The notes under the pieces are model-generated. The model was not told the origin of the DNA. It did not search any database and saw nothing but the letters and a program-made list of their open reading frames with translations. Positions 53,191-61,525 of a DNA stretch of 64,000 nt are shown piece by piece. This DNA is from an uncultured Opitutia bacterium (GTDB taxonomy: Bacteria > Verrucomicrobiota > Verrucomicrobiia > Opitutales > Opitutaceae). Location of the stretch: NCBI GenBank assembly GCA_903881475.1, contig CAIRTK010000010.1, positions 1-64,000 of the forward strand, written 5' to 3'. The stretch's first letter is position 1, and every line of letters starts with the position of its first letter. Both the position numbers and the translations under genes were made by a program.

Positions 53191-54207
53191 ATGTCCAAAA
53201 TCCCCTCCAAGCCCCGCATCCTCACCACCACCGTCGGCTCCTATCCCGTCCCGGACTGGCTCGCCGCCCTGCCCAGCGAACAGGCGGTGATCGATGCCAC
53301 CCGCGTCGTGTTCGACCTCCAGCGCCAGGCAGGCATCGACCTGCCGACCGACGGCGAACTCTACCGGTTTGACGTCAATCATCCCGACACCAACGGCATG
53401 ATCGAGTATTTCATCCGCCCGATGGCCGGTATCTCGTCCGTGGTCGGCCGCTCGGTCACCGAGGAATTCTCCCGCCACCATCCGATGGGCTTCCGCCGGA
53501 AGCCCGCCGGGGTCGTCACCGGCAAGCTCGGCGAGGGTTCGCTCAACCTGCTCGCCGACTGCCAGCGCGCCGCGGCAGTCGCCGGCGGCCCGTTCAAGTT
53601 CACCGTCACAAGCCCGTACATGCTCGCCCGCACGCTGCTCGACCACCACTACGGCAGTTTCGACAAGCTCACCATGGCCCTCGGCGAGGTCCTCGCCGCG
53701 CAAATGCCCGGCCTGCCCGCGCCCTGCATCCAGGTCGACGAGGCCAACATCCCCGGCAATCCCGACGACGCCCCGCTCGCCGCCGCGTCGATGAACCTCC
53801 TGCTCGACCAGATCGAGGGCGAGCGCGCCGTGCATTTCTGCTTCGGCAACTATGGCGGCCAGACCATCCAGAAGGGCAACTGGCAGAAGCTCGTCGATTT
53901 CCTCAACGCGCTGCATTGCGACCACCTCGTGCTCGAACTCGCCCACCGCCCGAAGAGCGACATCGATGCGCTCAAGCAGATCGACAGGAAGATCGCCCTC
54001 GGCATCGGCGTCATCGACATCAAGGTGAACCACATCGAGACACCCGACGAAGTCGCCGCGCGCATCGAGGCCGTCGAGAAGAAGGTCGGCGAAGGCCGCG
54101 TCCGCTGGGTCCACCCCGACTGCGGCTTCTGGATGCTCAAGCGCAGCATCGCCGACCGGAAGATCGAGGCGCTGGTGCTGGGCCGGGACAAATACCTCGG
54201 GCGGTGA
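53191..54207 (+). CDS. MetE-like cobalamin-independent methyltransferase (C-terminal domain family)
   Basis: 338 residues, corresponding to the catalytic C-terminal barrel of MetE without the N-terminal half. It starts with TTTVGSYPVPDWL. The zinc ligands seem present: HFCFGNYGG (His-x-Cys), an E in LVLELAH and Cys in HPDCGFWML. Such stand-alone proteins transfer methyl groups to a thiol acceptor, not always homocysteine. Next to a Rieske oxygenase, it may handle a methylated substrate; this is a contextual guess. The S23 cassette begins five bases after its stop. Confidence 0.88.
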   Translation: MSKIPSKPRILTTTVGSYPVPDWLAALPSEQAVIDATRVVFDLQRQAGIDLPTDGELYRFDVNHPDTNGMIEYFIRPMAGISSVVGRSVTEEFSRHHPMGFRRKPAGVVTGKLGEGSLNLLADCQRAAAVAGGPFKFTVTSPYMLARTLLDHHYGSFDKLTMALGEVLAAQMPGLPAPCIQVDEANIPGNPDDAPLAAASMNLLLDQIEGERAVHFCFGNYGGQTIQKGNWQKLVDFLNALHCDHLVLELAHRPKSDIDALKQIDRKIALGIGVIDIKVNHIETPDEVAARIEAVEKKVGEGRVRWVHPDCGFWMLKRSIADRKIEALVLGRDKYLGR

Positions 54208-54211
54208 AACC

Positions 54212-54777
54212 CGAAGGTTGAAGTTCGAAATCCGAAGGAACTCTCAAGGGCTGGAATCCAGTTCGCCGCAAGTTGGCGGCGAACTGAGGGCTGGAATTAT
54301 CTCGGCTTGGTGGGAAAGAATCGGGACGTGATTGCCCAAGAGCCTTCCCGGCCTTTCGACCTCGAGGAGCGCACTTACAAGTTCGCCCTTGGCGTGCGCC
54401 GCTTGTTGAAGAACGTGCCGCGGACGATCACGGTGGAGATCGACGGAAAGCAACTGGTGCGGTCCTCGGGTTCGGTGGGTGCGAACTACCTTGAAGCCAA
54501 CGAATGCATCAGCACTCGCGATTTTGTCTATCGAATCAAGATCTGCCGCAAAGAAGCCAGGGAAAGCCGCTACTGGCTGAACTTGCTCTTCATCGAACAG
54601 GACAGCCCGTTCAACTCGGAACGCCTCGCTCTTGCCGACGAGGCCGACCAGCTCGCCCGGATTTTTGGCGCCATTGTCCGCAAGAAAGAGTCGCCCGTCA
54701 CACCCCAACCTGCCACCAAGCCATAGGCCTTCGGCAATGAATTGAACCTTCCTTCGGATTTCGAACTTCAACCTTCG
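54212..54777. mobile_element. IR-flanked cassette carrying an S23 four-helix-bundle gene
   Basis: The 29 bases at 54212-54240 (CGAAGGTTGAAGTTCGAAAT...) are the exact inverse complement of 54749-54777. Inside the left end, CAGTTCGCCGC and GCGGCGAACTG (near 54258-54286) form another hairpin. The only gene is S23-type. The 566-bp unit separates the MetE-like gene from the Gfo/Idh gene. The same architecture (paired complementary ends with an S23 frame in the loop) is known for intervening sequences in 23S rRNA genes, but this copy is not in rRNA. Confidence 0.8.
54328..54726 (+). CDS. Four-helix-bundle protein of the S23 (23S rRNA intervening-sequence) family
   Basis: About 132 residues from the GTG at 54328 (a TTG at 54307 is an alternative). 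The core is typical: YKFALGVRRLLKNVPRT, KQLVRSSGSVGANYLEAN (the Q/R-RS-SV-AN motif), FVYRIKICRKEARESRYWL, LADEADQLARIFGAIVRK. The family (PF05635) forms pentamers of four-helix bundles, and its role is unknown. In several bacteria the same gene sits inside 23S rRNA intervening sequences. Here it is enclosed by 29-bp perfect inverted repeats. Confidence 0.9.
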   Translation: MIAQEPSRPFDLEERTYKFALGVRRLLKNVPRTITVEIDGKQLVRSSGSVGANYLEANECISTRDFVYRIKICRKEARESRYWLNLLFIEQDSPFNSERLALADEADQLARIFGAIVRKKESPVTPQPATKP

Positions 54778-54802
54778 AGCTTTTCCGCCCTACTCGCGTT
54801 CC

Positions 54803-55849
54803 ATGTTAAATGTCGCCTTAATCGGCTGCGGCGTCATCGCCCAATTTCATCTGCGCGGCCTTGCCAAGCTCGCCACCGCCCGCGCCACCGCCGTGTGCGA
54901 TGTCCGCGCCGACGTCGCCCGGCAGACCGCCGCGGAATTTGGCGTGCCGCACTGGACCGTCAACGCCTCGGAGATCTTTGCCGACCCGGCGATCGACGCC
55001 GTCATCCTCGCCTTGCCCGCCAACCTGCGCACCGCGCTCGCAATCGAGGCGTTCCGGCACGGCAAGCACGTCCTGACCGAAAAGCCCGTCGCGATGAACG
55101 CCGCCGAGGTGCGCGCGATGCTCGCGGTGCAGGGCGACCGCACCGGCGCGGTGTGCTCGTCGCGGTTTCACAACTTCGAATCTGCCCGCGCCGCCCGGGA
55201 ATTTCTCCGCACCGGTGCGCTCGGCCCACTGCGCACGATCACCTGCCGCGGCGTCAATCCCGCCGGCCCGCCCTTCAAGAATCCGCCGGCCTGGCGACTG
55301 CGCAGGGATCTCAATGGCGGCGGCATCTTCGTCAACTGGGGCTGCTACGATCTCGACTACCTGTTCGGCCTGCTCGACTTCAAGCTGACACCGCAAGTCG
55401 CGCTGGCACGCACCTGGCAGGTCGCGCCGCAGTACGCCGCGTATGCGGCGCCGGGCTCGGACGGTGAAACGCATGTCGCCGCGCTGGTCACGTTCGCCGA
55501 GGGTTGTGTGCTCAACTACGAGCGCGCAGAATTCTCGACGCTGCCGCCGGACAACCACTGGCAGATCACCGGCGAGCGCGGCACGCTCACGCTGCAGATG
55601 CTCAAGGCCAAGTCCGCGAACATCGTGCTCACCGAGCCTGACGCCGGGAAGGGCACGCGGACCCGGGTGATTTGGGAAGGCGACGAATCCGTTTTGAACG
55701 AGCACGACGGCGTCCCCGCCGATTTCGTCGATGCGATCCTGCAAAAGCGGAAGCCACTGACCTCGCTGCAGGATTCCCTCCTCTTCGCCCGCGTCGCCGA
55801 CGCCGTCTACGCCTCCGCCGCCAGCGGCAAGCCCGTCATTTTCGACTAA
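54803..55849 (+). CDS. Gfo/Idh/MocA-family oxidoreductase
   Basis: 348 residues. It has an N-terminal Rossmann motif VALIGCGVIAQFHLRGLAKL, then FRHGKHVLTEKPVAMNAAEVRAM, the EKP dinucleotide-binding signature (catalytic Lys). The C-terminal substrate domain is beta-rich. It probably oxidises or reduces a sugar or cyclitol with NAD(P). It lies behind the S23 cassette and ahead of the convergent ceramidase-like gene; likely part of a carbohydrate-handling cluster. Confidence 0.92.
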   Translation: MLNVALIGCGVIAQFHLRGLAKLATARATAVCDVRADVARQTAAEFGVPHWTVNASEIFADPAIDAVILALPANLRTALAIEAFRHGKHVLTEKPVAMNAAEVRAMLAVQGDRTGAVCSSRFHNFESARAAREFLRTGALGPLRTITCRGVNPAGPPFKNPPAWRLRRDLNGGGIFVNWGCYDLDYLFGLLDFKLTPQVALARTWQVAPQYAAYAAPGSDGETHVAALVTFAEGCVLNYERAEFSTLPPDNHWQITGERGTLTLQMLKAKSANIVLTEPDAGKGTRTRVIWEGDESVLNEHDGVPADFVDAILQKRKPLTSLQDSLLFARVADAVYASAASGKPVIFD

Positions 55850-55860
55850 AGGCAGATTTT

Positions 55861-55939
55861 AACCACGAAGCACACGAAGGCCAAGCCAAGGCATTCGAAC
55901 TCAAATTCCGAAGGTTCGATCTTCGTGTGCTTCGTGGTT
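55861..55939. repeat. Inverted repeat AACCACGAAGCACACGAAG
   Basis: The 19 bases at 55861-55879 are exactly complementary to 55921-55939. The loop contains TTCGAACTCAAATTCCGAAGG, the motif that also forms the S23 cassette arms. It lies between convergent genes (Gfo/Idh and the ceramidase-like protein). Confidence 0.9.
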
Positions 55940-55951
55940 AATAAAACCGGC

Positions 55952-57313
55952 TCAGTCCGCCAGCTCGCGCGCCAGCTTCACCAGTTCCCGCGGCAGCTCG
56001 GCGTAAATCTTCGCATACGGCCGCTCGCCGACGATCAACGGCACCAGGTCATCCGTGTAGCCTTGCTTCGCGCAGGCCCGCGCATCGGGCGCGTAGCCCA
56101 CGCCACCGGACAGGCTCACCACCCACGTGTGCGGATGCGGGCTGCCCGCGAGAATCGGCGCCTGCAGGCTGTGGAAAACCTCCAGCCCGACGCCGAGCAG
56201 CGCCACCGGCCCGATCCGCAGGCCCTGCACCGACACCGGCGGATTCGGTCCGCGGCCGCCCTGATAGCCGGCCAGCAGCGCCCGGAACCCCTGCAGGCGC
56301 ACCATGTGGAGTCCGTTGGTCTGCAGCGGCGGCTGGCCGACAGTCGTGATGTCCGTAACTCCTGACGCGGCAAAGATCGCCTCCAGTTCCCGGATGCGGC
56401 GCTGCACGAAGGCGCGGGTCCAGGGCTTGCGGGAAAAACTCACATCGCGCCGGAACGATTTCAATTCGTCCGCCGCCAACGGCCGGGCCGCGCGCAGTCC
56501 GCGCCCGATCACGGCCGCATATTTTTTCGAGAGCACGCGGAGCGCCCGGTGCGTTTCCTTTTCCGCGCGGTGGCAGACCGGCGGGTTGATGTCGCCCATC
56601 GCGCCGGGCAGGAAAATCGCCGTCGCGCCAGGATGGGCCCGCTCGACGGCCTGCGAGGCCAGGCCCACAAAGTCCCCGTGGACATCGAAGGTCTGCTCGC
56701 TGCCCACCACCGCGTGGCAGCCGAAGTGATGCAGCAGGCCGACCAGCTTGCCGCCGGCATAGGCCGCCAGCAGCCGCAGGGTCGGATCCGTCTCCTCCGG
56801 ATGGGCCGGCCGGAACTTCGGGTCGAGCCGCACCCCGATGGGATCAAACATCCAGCCGCCCCGGTCGGTCTCGCGGTTGATCGCGATGCCCTCGCACGGC
56901 ACTTCGGCATAGCGCCACTCCACGGGCGCCAGCGCCTTCACCGCCTTTTCCGCAGCTTCCGCCACGCGCGAGGGCAGGGTCTCGACGTAAATCGCGTCCG
57001 GCTCGCCCCAGCCCAGCATCCCGCCGATCGCGGGGCCGCTGTGGGTGTGCGTGGAGGTCACAAAAACCTCGTCCGACTTGAACCCCGTGCGCCGGGCCAC
57101 CGCGTCACTAATCCGGATCGCGAGATCGCGTGGCGTGCCGCACAGCTCCAGGTTCACCAGCAGCGCGCGGCTCCGACCCTGCACCACCGCCATGGCCCGT
57201 GCAGCCAGCGGGGCGAGAATTTTCTGGGCGGCCCGGTTCCGGTACGGGCCGTAACCGACCAGTTGGACGCCCAGGCGCGGGGTGATGTCGGCCTGGGCGA
57301 ACCCTGCGTTCAT
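55952..57313 (-). CDS. Neutral/alkaline ceramidase-like protein
   Basis: 453 residues. It starts MNAGFAQADITPRLGVQLVGYG, the conserved ceramidase-N opening (AD-TP...GY), with FVTSTHTHSGPAIGG (metal-site THTHSG) and LPGAMGDINPPV (GAxGDxNP), as in neutral ceramidases. No signal peptide is seen. Bacterial members act on amide-linked substrates, often of unknown identity. It overlaps the DegT gene by four bases (ATGA), so the two are coupled. Confidence 0.85.
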   Translation of the reverse strand: MNAGFAQADITPRLGVQLVGYGPYRNRAAQKILAPLAARAMAVVQGRSRALLVNLELCGTPRDLAIRISDAVARRTGFKSDEVFVTSTHTHSGPAIGGMLGWGEPDAIYVETLPSRVAEAAEKAVKALAPVEWRYAEVPCEGIAINRETDRGGWMFDPIGVRLDPKFRPAHPEETDPTLRLLAAYAGGKLVGLLHHFGCHAVVGSEQTFDVHGDFVGLASQAVERAHPGATAIFLPGAMGDINPPVCHRAEKETHRALRVLSKKYAAVIGRGLRAARPLAADELKSFRRDVSFSRKPWTRAFVQRRIRELEAIFAASGVTDITTVGQPPLQTNGLHMVRLQGFRALLAGYQGGRGPNPPVSVQGLRIGPVALLGVGLEVFHSLQAPILAGSPHPHTWVVSLSGGVGYAPDARACAKQGYTDDLVPLIVGERPYAKIYAELPRELVKLARELAD

Positions 57314-58638
57314 TTCCGGACAGCCGGGGCGGCGGGTCCCGCCGTGCGCTCGTGATCACGGAGCGCGTCGACGTTCGCTTCCACCTTGAGAATGATCTCG
57401 GCCATGCGGGCAATCATTGGCTCGTTGGGCGCGACCATGTCAAAGCCTGTCTCCAGCGCATGGTCCACGCGCCAGCGCGCGTTGGGCAGCGCCTGGTTGC
57501 GGTAGTCCACCTTGGCGGCCTCGAGCGCCGAGAGCCAGTTCACGCGCGGTCCGCGGTAGTCCTGCCAGTGCAGGCGCTTCCAGTCAGAGATGACGGACGG
57601 CACATAACCGACGGCGCGCAGGCCTTCCGCCTGCACTGCGGCGGCGAAGGTGTCGCGCGAGATGCCCGCGGCATCGGAGTCGAAGGTGAAGGACATCAGG
57701 TGATACGACGGCTTCACGCCCGACGCGTAGTTCGGCAGCTTCAGGTACTGCGCACCGGCGAGATGCCGGCGCAGTAGGTCGGCATGGCGCCGGCGCTCGG
57801 CCAGCTCGGCATCGAGCTTCGCGAACTGTTCCGTGAGCAGCACTGCGTTGAACGGCGCGACACGGTAGGTGTAGACGAGCGAATCCAGATAAGGCTTCAG
57901 GTCGTCCGGCATGCCCTCGTCCGTCGAGCGGCCCATGTGCTGGCCGATCATCGCGCCTTTCCAATAGACCCGTTCGTGCGGCGTGACCATGTAGCCCGAC
58001 TCGGTCGTCGCGAGCACCTTGCCGCCCATGCAGGAGAAGCCGGCCGCGTCGCCGACGGTCCCGACGCGCGTGCCGTCGATTTCCGCCCCGTGCGCCTGGC
58101 TGCCGTCCTCGATCAGCATGAGCTTGTGCTTGTCGGCGATGGCGCGGAGGCGCTTCAGGTTCGCCGGCTGGCCGAACAGGTGCACCGCGAGGATCGCCTT
58201 GGTCCGGGGCGTGATGGCCGCCTCGATTTGCGCCGGATCGATCAGGCCGGTCTCGCGCTCGATATCGACGAAGACCGGGATGGCATTCTGGTGGAGGATG
58301 CAGGAGATCGAGGCGCCCCACGTGTAGGGCGTGGTGATGACCTCGTCGCCGCAGCAGATTTCCAGGCCGGCCAGCGCGGACTGCAGCGCGGCGTGGCCGG
58401 AGCTGGTGGCGAGCACATGGCGGTTGCCGTGGTAGCGGGAGATGACGCCCTCAGCCTCGCCGATCTCGGGCACATGCTTGCGACCCAGCCCGAAGAGCTT
58501 GCCCTGCCGCAGCATGTCGGCCGCGCGCTCGATGGCCCGGTCGGTGAAGGTGGGGAACTTCGGATAAGTGACTTTTCCGACAGGCGTGCCGCCCAGGAGG
58601 GCGAGTTTGGCTGCAGCGGGGGCAAGGGTGGACCTCAT
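57310..58638 (-). CDS. DegT/DnrJ/EryC1/StrS-family PLP aminotransferase
   Basis: 442 residues from MRSTLAPAAAKLALLGGTPV (ATG 58638). It has SSGHAALQSALAGLEICCGDEVITTPYTW (PLP phosphate site), VHLFGQPANLKRLRAIADKH, IEDGSQAHGA (Asp binding the pyridine N) and the PLP Lys in FSCMGGKVLATTESG. The family aminates keto sugars, or dehydrates sugars. It is the first gene of a two-gene operon with the ceramidase-like protein and is divergent from the PhyH gene. Confidence 0.92.
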   Translation of the reverse strand: MRSTLAPAAAKLALLGGTPVGKVTYPKFPTFTDRAIERAADMLRQGKLFGLGRKHVPEIGEAEGVISRYHGNRHVLATSSGHAALQSALAGLEICCGDEVITTPYTWGASISCILHQNAIPVFVDIERETGLIDPAQIEAAITPRTKAILAVHLFGQPANLKRLRAIADKHKLMLIEDGSQAHGAEIDGTRVGTVGDAAGFSCMGGKVLATTESGYMVTPHERVYWKGAMIGQHMGRSTDEGMPDDLKPYLDSLVYTYRVAPFNAVLLTEQFAKLDAELAERRRHADLLRRHLAGAQYLKLPNYASGVKPSYHLMSFTFDSDAAGISRDTFAAAVQAEGLRAVGYVPSVISDWKRLHWQDYRGPRVNWLSALEAAKVDYRNQALPNARWRVDHALETGFDMVAPNEPMIARMAEIILKVEANVDALRDHERTAGPAAPAVRK

Positions 58639-58758
58639 GGTGCCGTCAGCGTACCACGCCCCAGTGCGCCCGGCAATGGCCGAGCTTACGAAGCCATGTC
58701 GAATCTTACGGCGGGTCGGCGGATCGCTCCGATTTGCCCTCCTACGCCCACCCGTCAT

Positions 58759-58789
58759 CCCTTCGACAGGCTCGAGCGAAGCCGAAGGG
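58759..58789. repeat. Short palindrome CCCTTCGACAGGCTCGAGCG
   Basis: CCCTTCG (58759-58765) and CGAAGGG (58783-58789) flank ACAGGCTCGAGCG. It lies in the divergent promoter region between degT and the PhyH gene. I recognise this wording as a repeat type seen in diverse bacteria. Nothing else is recognisable in the 252-base gap. Confidence 0.6.
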
Positions 58790-58890
58790 AAAACGGTTAA
58801 TGGCGGTTCACAAAAAATCCCCCCGTCGCCACAATCCGCTTCCTCCCCGCCGGGGATTCGCGCACTTTCCGGCCTCAGCATCCAACCATC

Positions 58891-59730
58891 ATGGCTGAAA
58901 ACCTTACCCCACCCGCCCCGGCCGCGACCGGCGGATTGTCCGACGCCGAACGCTTCTTCTTCGACACGAACGGCTACCTCGTCCTCGAAAACTTCCTGAC
59001 GCCCGACCACGTGGCGCGTCTCCTGGCCGCCACCGACCGGGCGATCATCCGCCGGCGCGAACTCCTGCGCACCCATCAGCCCCAGACGGGTTTCACCCAG
59101 ACCAAGAGCGAGAAAAGCACCCGGTTCTTCTACATTCTCGATGATGACCCGATTTTCCTCGAGCTCCTCGACTGGCCGGCCCTGCTGCCGTACGTGCACG
59201 CGTTGCTCAACCCCATGCCGCATCATTGCGCCTCCGATGCGATCGTGGAGCACGGCGGCGACTTCATGCACCGGCAGGGCGAGTGGCACATTGACGGCCA
59301 CGACAATGGCTTTCGCAACCTGGGCCACCCGATCCCGCTGCTTCAGCTCAAGGTCGGCTATTATCTCTCGGACATGACCGCGCCCTGGCAGGGCAACCTG
59401 ACCGTCGTTCCCGGCAGCCACCACGCGAAACGGGAGCCGGACCATGCGGACCGGCAGCGCCGCGATTTCTTTCCCGGCGCCTTGCAGGTCTGCGCCCCCG
59501 CGGGCACCGCCCTCCTTTTCCACAACGCGCTCTGGCACACGGCCGCGCCTTATTCCGGTCCCGAACGCGGCCGCACCATGCTTTACTATGCCTACGAGCA
59601 CCCGTGGATGGTCGCCTCGCAGGAACATTGGGGCTATCCGAAGTCGTTCTACAACGAACGCCTCTCGCCCGCGCAGCGGAAATTCTTCCACGGCTTCGTC
59701 TTCGACCCGCCTGAGGCGCGGTGGGGCTGA
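58891..59730 (+). CDS. Phytanoyl-CoA dioxygenase (PhyH)-family Fe(II)/2-oxoglutarate oxygenase
   Basis: 279 residues. It starts with FFFDTNGYLVLENFLTPDHVARLLAATD, typical of PhyH. The iron ligands are seen as WHIDGHDNG (H-x-D) and LFHNALWHTAAPYSGPERGRTML (distal His and 2-oxoglutarate-binding Arg). The substrate is unknown; with the neighbouring dehydrogenase, aminotransferase and ceramidase-like genes it could modify a sugar, lipid or osmolyte. Confidence 0.9.
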   Translation: MAENLTPPAPAATGGLSDAERFFFDTNGYLVLENFLTPDHVARLLAATDRAIIRRRELLRTHQPQTGFTQTKSEKSTRFFYILDDDPIFLELLDWPALLPYVHALLNPMPHHCASDAIVEHGGDFMHRQGEWHIDGHDNGFRNLGHPIPLLQLKVGYYLSDMTAPWQGNLTVVPGSHHAKREPDHADRQRRDFFPGALQVCAPAGTALLFHNALWHTAAPYSGPERGRTMLYYAYEHPWMVASQEHWGYPKSFYNERLSPAQRKFFHGFVFDPPEARWG

Positions 59731-59750
59731 GGCACTTTTCAGTACTCCGC

Positions 59751-59856
59751 GGTGGGCGGGCACGTCCCGTGCCCGCATGGGAAAAGCCCGTCCACCATTC
59801 CGCCCCGCCATTGCTGCTTGCTTCCGAATGCGGGCACAGGGACGTGCCCGCCCACC
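59751..59856. repeat. Inverted repeat of the GGTGGGCGGGCACG family
   Basis: The arm 59751-59778 (GGTGGGCGGGCACGTCCCGT...) and its inverse at 59828-59856 pair over 28 bases with one extra base on the right. It is the same family as 7727-7837. It sits between the convergent PhyH and AraC genes. Confidence 0.88.
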
Positions 59857-59921
59857 TCACCGCCACGGACACCCGGCTTCATTCCGGCCTTCGCGTCGTC
59901 GCGCTTCAATTCCGGTCCAGC

Positions 59922-60848
59922 TCAACCGCCGGCGGCGATCCACGCGCGGGGCGAGCGGCCCGTCACACGCTTGAAGGCGCGGCTGAAGGTGAAGGGATCC
60001 ACAAACTCCAGCTCCAGCGCCACCGCCTTCACGCTCGCCCCCGGCTCGCGCAGGCGGCGCTGGGCCAGCGCCACGCGCTCCGCGAGGATGAAACGGCCGA
60101 GCGGCGTGCCCGTCTCGGCGCGAAACAGGCCCGTCAGGTAGTTGGGCGAGACATGCACCGCGCGCGCCACGTCCGCCAGCGCGAGAGCGCGGCCGGCGTT
60201 GGCCCGGACGAACTCCGCGGCCCGCCGCACGAGCTGCGCCCGTGTGTCGAGCTGGGCCGCGCCGCCGTCCAGCACGCGGCGGTACAGCGCCAGCGTCAGG
60301 GTCAGCAGGGCCTCGCGCACCGCCTCGGTCTCGGGCCGGCGCGGAGAGGCCGCCAGTGCGCGCAGCACGGAGAGTTTCCCCCGCGCATCGGCGGGCAGCA
60401 GCGCCAGGTTCATCAGGTGCTCCATCGCAAATCCGCCGCGGCGCGCATAGCGCGTCACATGCAGGCGCGGCTCGCCCTCGCTGAGATTCCACCACGCCAG
60501 CCGGTACCCCTCGCCCGGCCGGCAATACGCCTCCGCGTGCGCCTGACCCGCCGGGCAGATCACCAGGTCGCCCGCTTCCAGCACGCTGCCCGCATGGTCG
60601 AAGCTGAACCGGCAGCGCCCCTCGAGCAGCAGGCACAGCTCGGCGTGGCCGTGCGCGTGATCCTCGCCGTAGAGCACCGGGGTAAACCGCATTGTCCGCC
60701 GCCGGTCCTGCGGTCGGGTCCCGCGCCACGGACCCAGCACCCGGCCCGCATCGAGGTTTCCCAATGCGACGACGAGGTCCCGGCCGAGGAAGCGCGCGAG
60801 TGGCACGGTACCGGCGATAGGCGGCGTCCCCGGCGCAGGCAAAGGCAA
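59922..60848 (-). CDS. AraC-family transcriptional regulator (second)
   Basis: Up to 308 residues; the start is uncertain (TTG 60848 is the first listed codon; a GTG at VPLARFLGRD is plausible). It has an N-terminal cupin domain with HGHAELCLLLEGRCRFSFDHAGSVLEAGDLVICPAGQAH, then two C-terminal HTHs: LALADVARAVHVSPNYLTGLFRAETG and VKAVALELEFVDPFTFSRAFKRVTGRSPRAW. It may regulate the aminotransferase/oxygenase cluster next to it. It is divergent from sufU. Confidence 0.88.
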   Translation of the reverse strand: MPLPAPGTPPIAGTVPLARFLGRDLVVALGNLDAGRVLGPWRGTRPQDRRRTMRFTPVLYGEDHAHGHAELCLLLEGRCRFSFDHAGSVLEAGDLVICPAGQAHAEAYCRPGEGYRLAWWNLSEGEPRLHVTRYARRGGFAMEHLMNLALLPADARGKLSVLRALAASPRRPETEAVREALLTLTLALYRRVLDGGAAQLDTRAQLVRRAAEFVRANAGRALALADVARAVHVSPNYLTGLFRAETGTPLGRFILAERVALAQRRLREPGASVKAVALELEFVDPFTFSRAFKRVTGRSPRAWIAAGG

Positions 60849-60968
60849 AAGTGCATAAGGGATCCCGGCGCGCGGCCAAACGGCGTGGTCTCCCTGATCC
60901 AGGCAGGTTCGAACCGCAGGTCGAAGTTGCCAATCCGCGATAAGCGATAACCAATATGGGCTTCCGCC

Positions 60969-61424
60969 ATGTCCGCCGATCTCACCGAACTCTACCAGCA
61001 GGTCATCCTAGATCACAACCGGCGCCCCCGGAACCGCGGCAAGCTGCCCGCGGCCAACCGCGTGGCGCACGGCGACAACCCCAGCTGCGGCGACCAGTGC
61101 AGCGTCTACCTGCGGCTGGACGGCGACCGGATCGCCGAGATCTCCTTCGACGGCTCCGGCTGCGCGATTTCGCAGGCCAGCGCCTCGCTCATGACGACCC
61201 AGCTCAAGGGCAAGACGTCGGCCGAGGCCCAGTCGCTCTACGACCAGTTCCACGAGATCGTCACCACCGGCAAGGAGCCGGAGGAAATCAGCGACATCGC
61301 CGCCTTCGCCGGCGTGCACACCTTCCCCGCGCGCATCAAGTGCGCTACCCTCGGCTGGCACGCCGCGCTCAACGCCCTGAAGGGCGACGCCGCCCCCGCC
61401 ACGACCGAGAGCCACACCGACTGA
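60969..61424 (+). CDS. sufU: Fe-S cluster assembly protein SufU (zinc-dependent sulfur acceptor)
   Basis: 151 residues. It has the NifU-like ligands GDNPSCGDQCSVYL, FDGSGCAISQASASLM and PARIKCATLGWHAAL, with the Cys-x-Asp-x-x-Cys pattern and the extra residues between motifs 2 and 3 that mark SufU rather than IscU. It accepts persulfide from SufS, encoded 101 bases downstream. sufBCD are not in the window. Confidence 0.94.
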   Translation: MSADLTELYQQVILDHNRRPRNRGKLPAANRVAHGDNPSCGDQCSVYLRLDGDRIAEISFDGSGCAISQASASLMTTQLKGKTSAEAQSLYDQFHEIVTTGKEPEEISDIAAFAGVHTFPARIKCATLGWHAALNALKGDAAPATTESHTD

Positions 61425-61525
61425 CCACTCAATCGTCCTCATTCGCATAATCCTTCTCGTTCCTTCATAAAACCTGGATAGCGTAGCCCCTCACGAGAAC
61501 GAGCAGGAGTGAGCCAACGAGAACG

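Noticed and set aside
57310-59811. N-terminal extension of the DegT aminotransferase to 833 residues
   Set aside because: The extension is antisense to the PhyH gene; the ATG at 58638 matches the start of the family.
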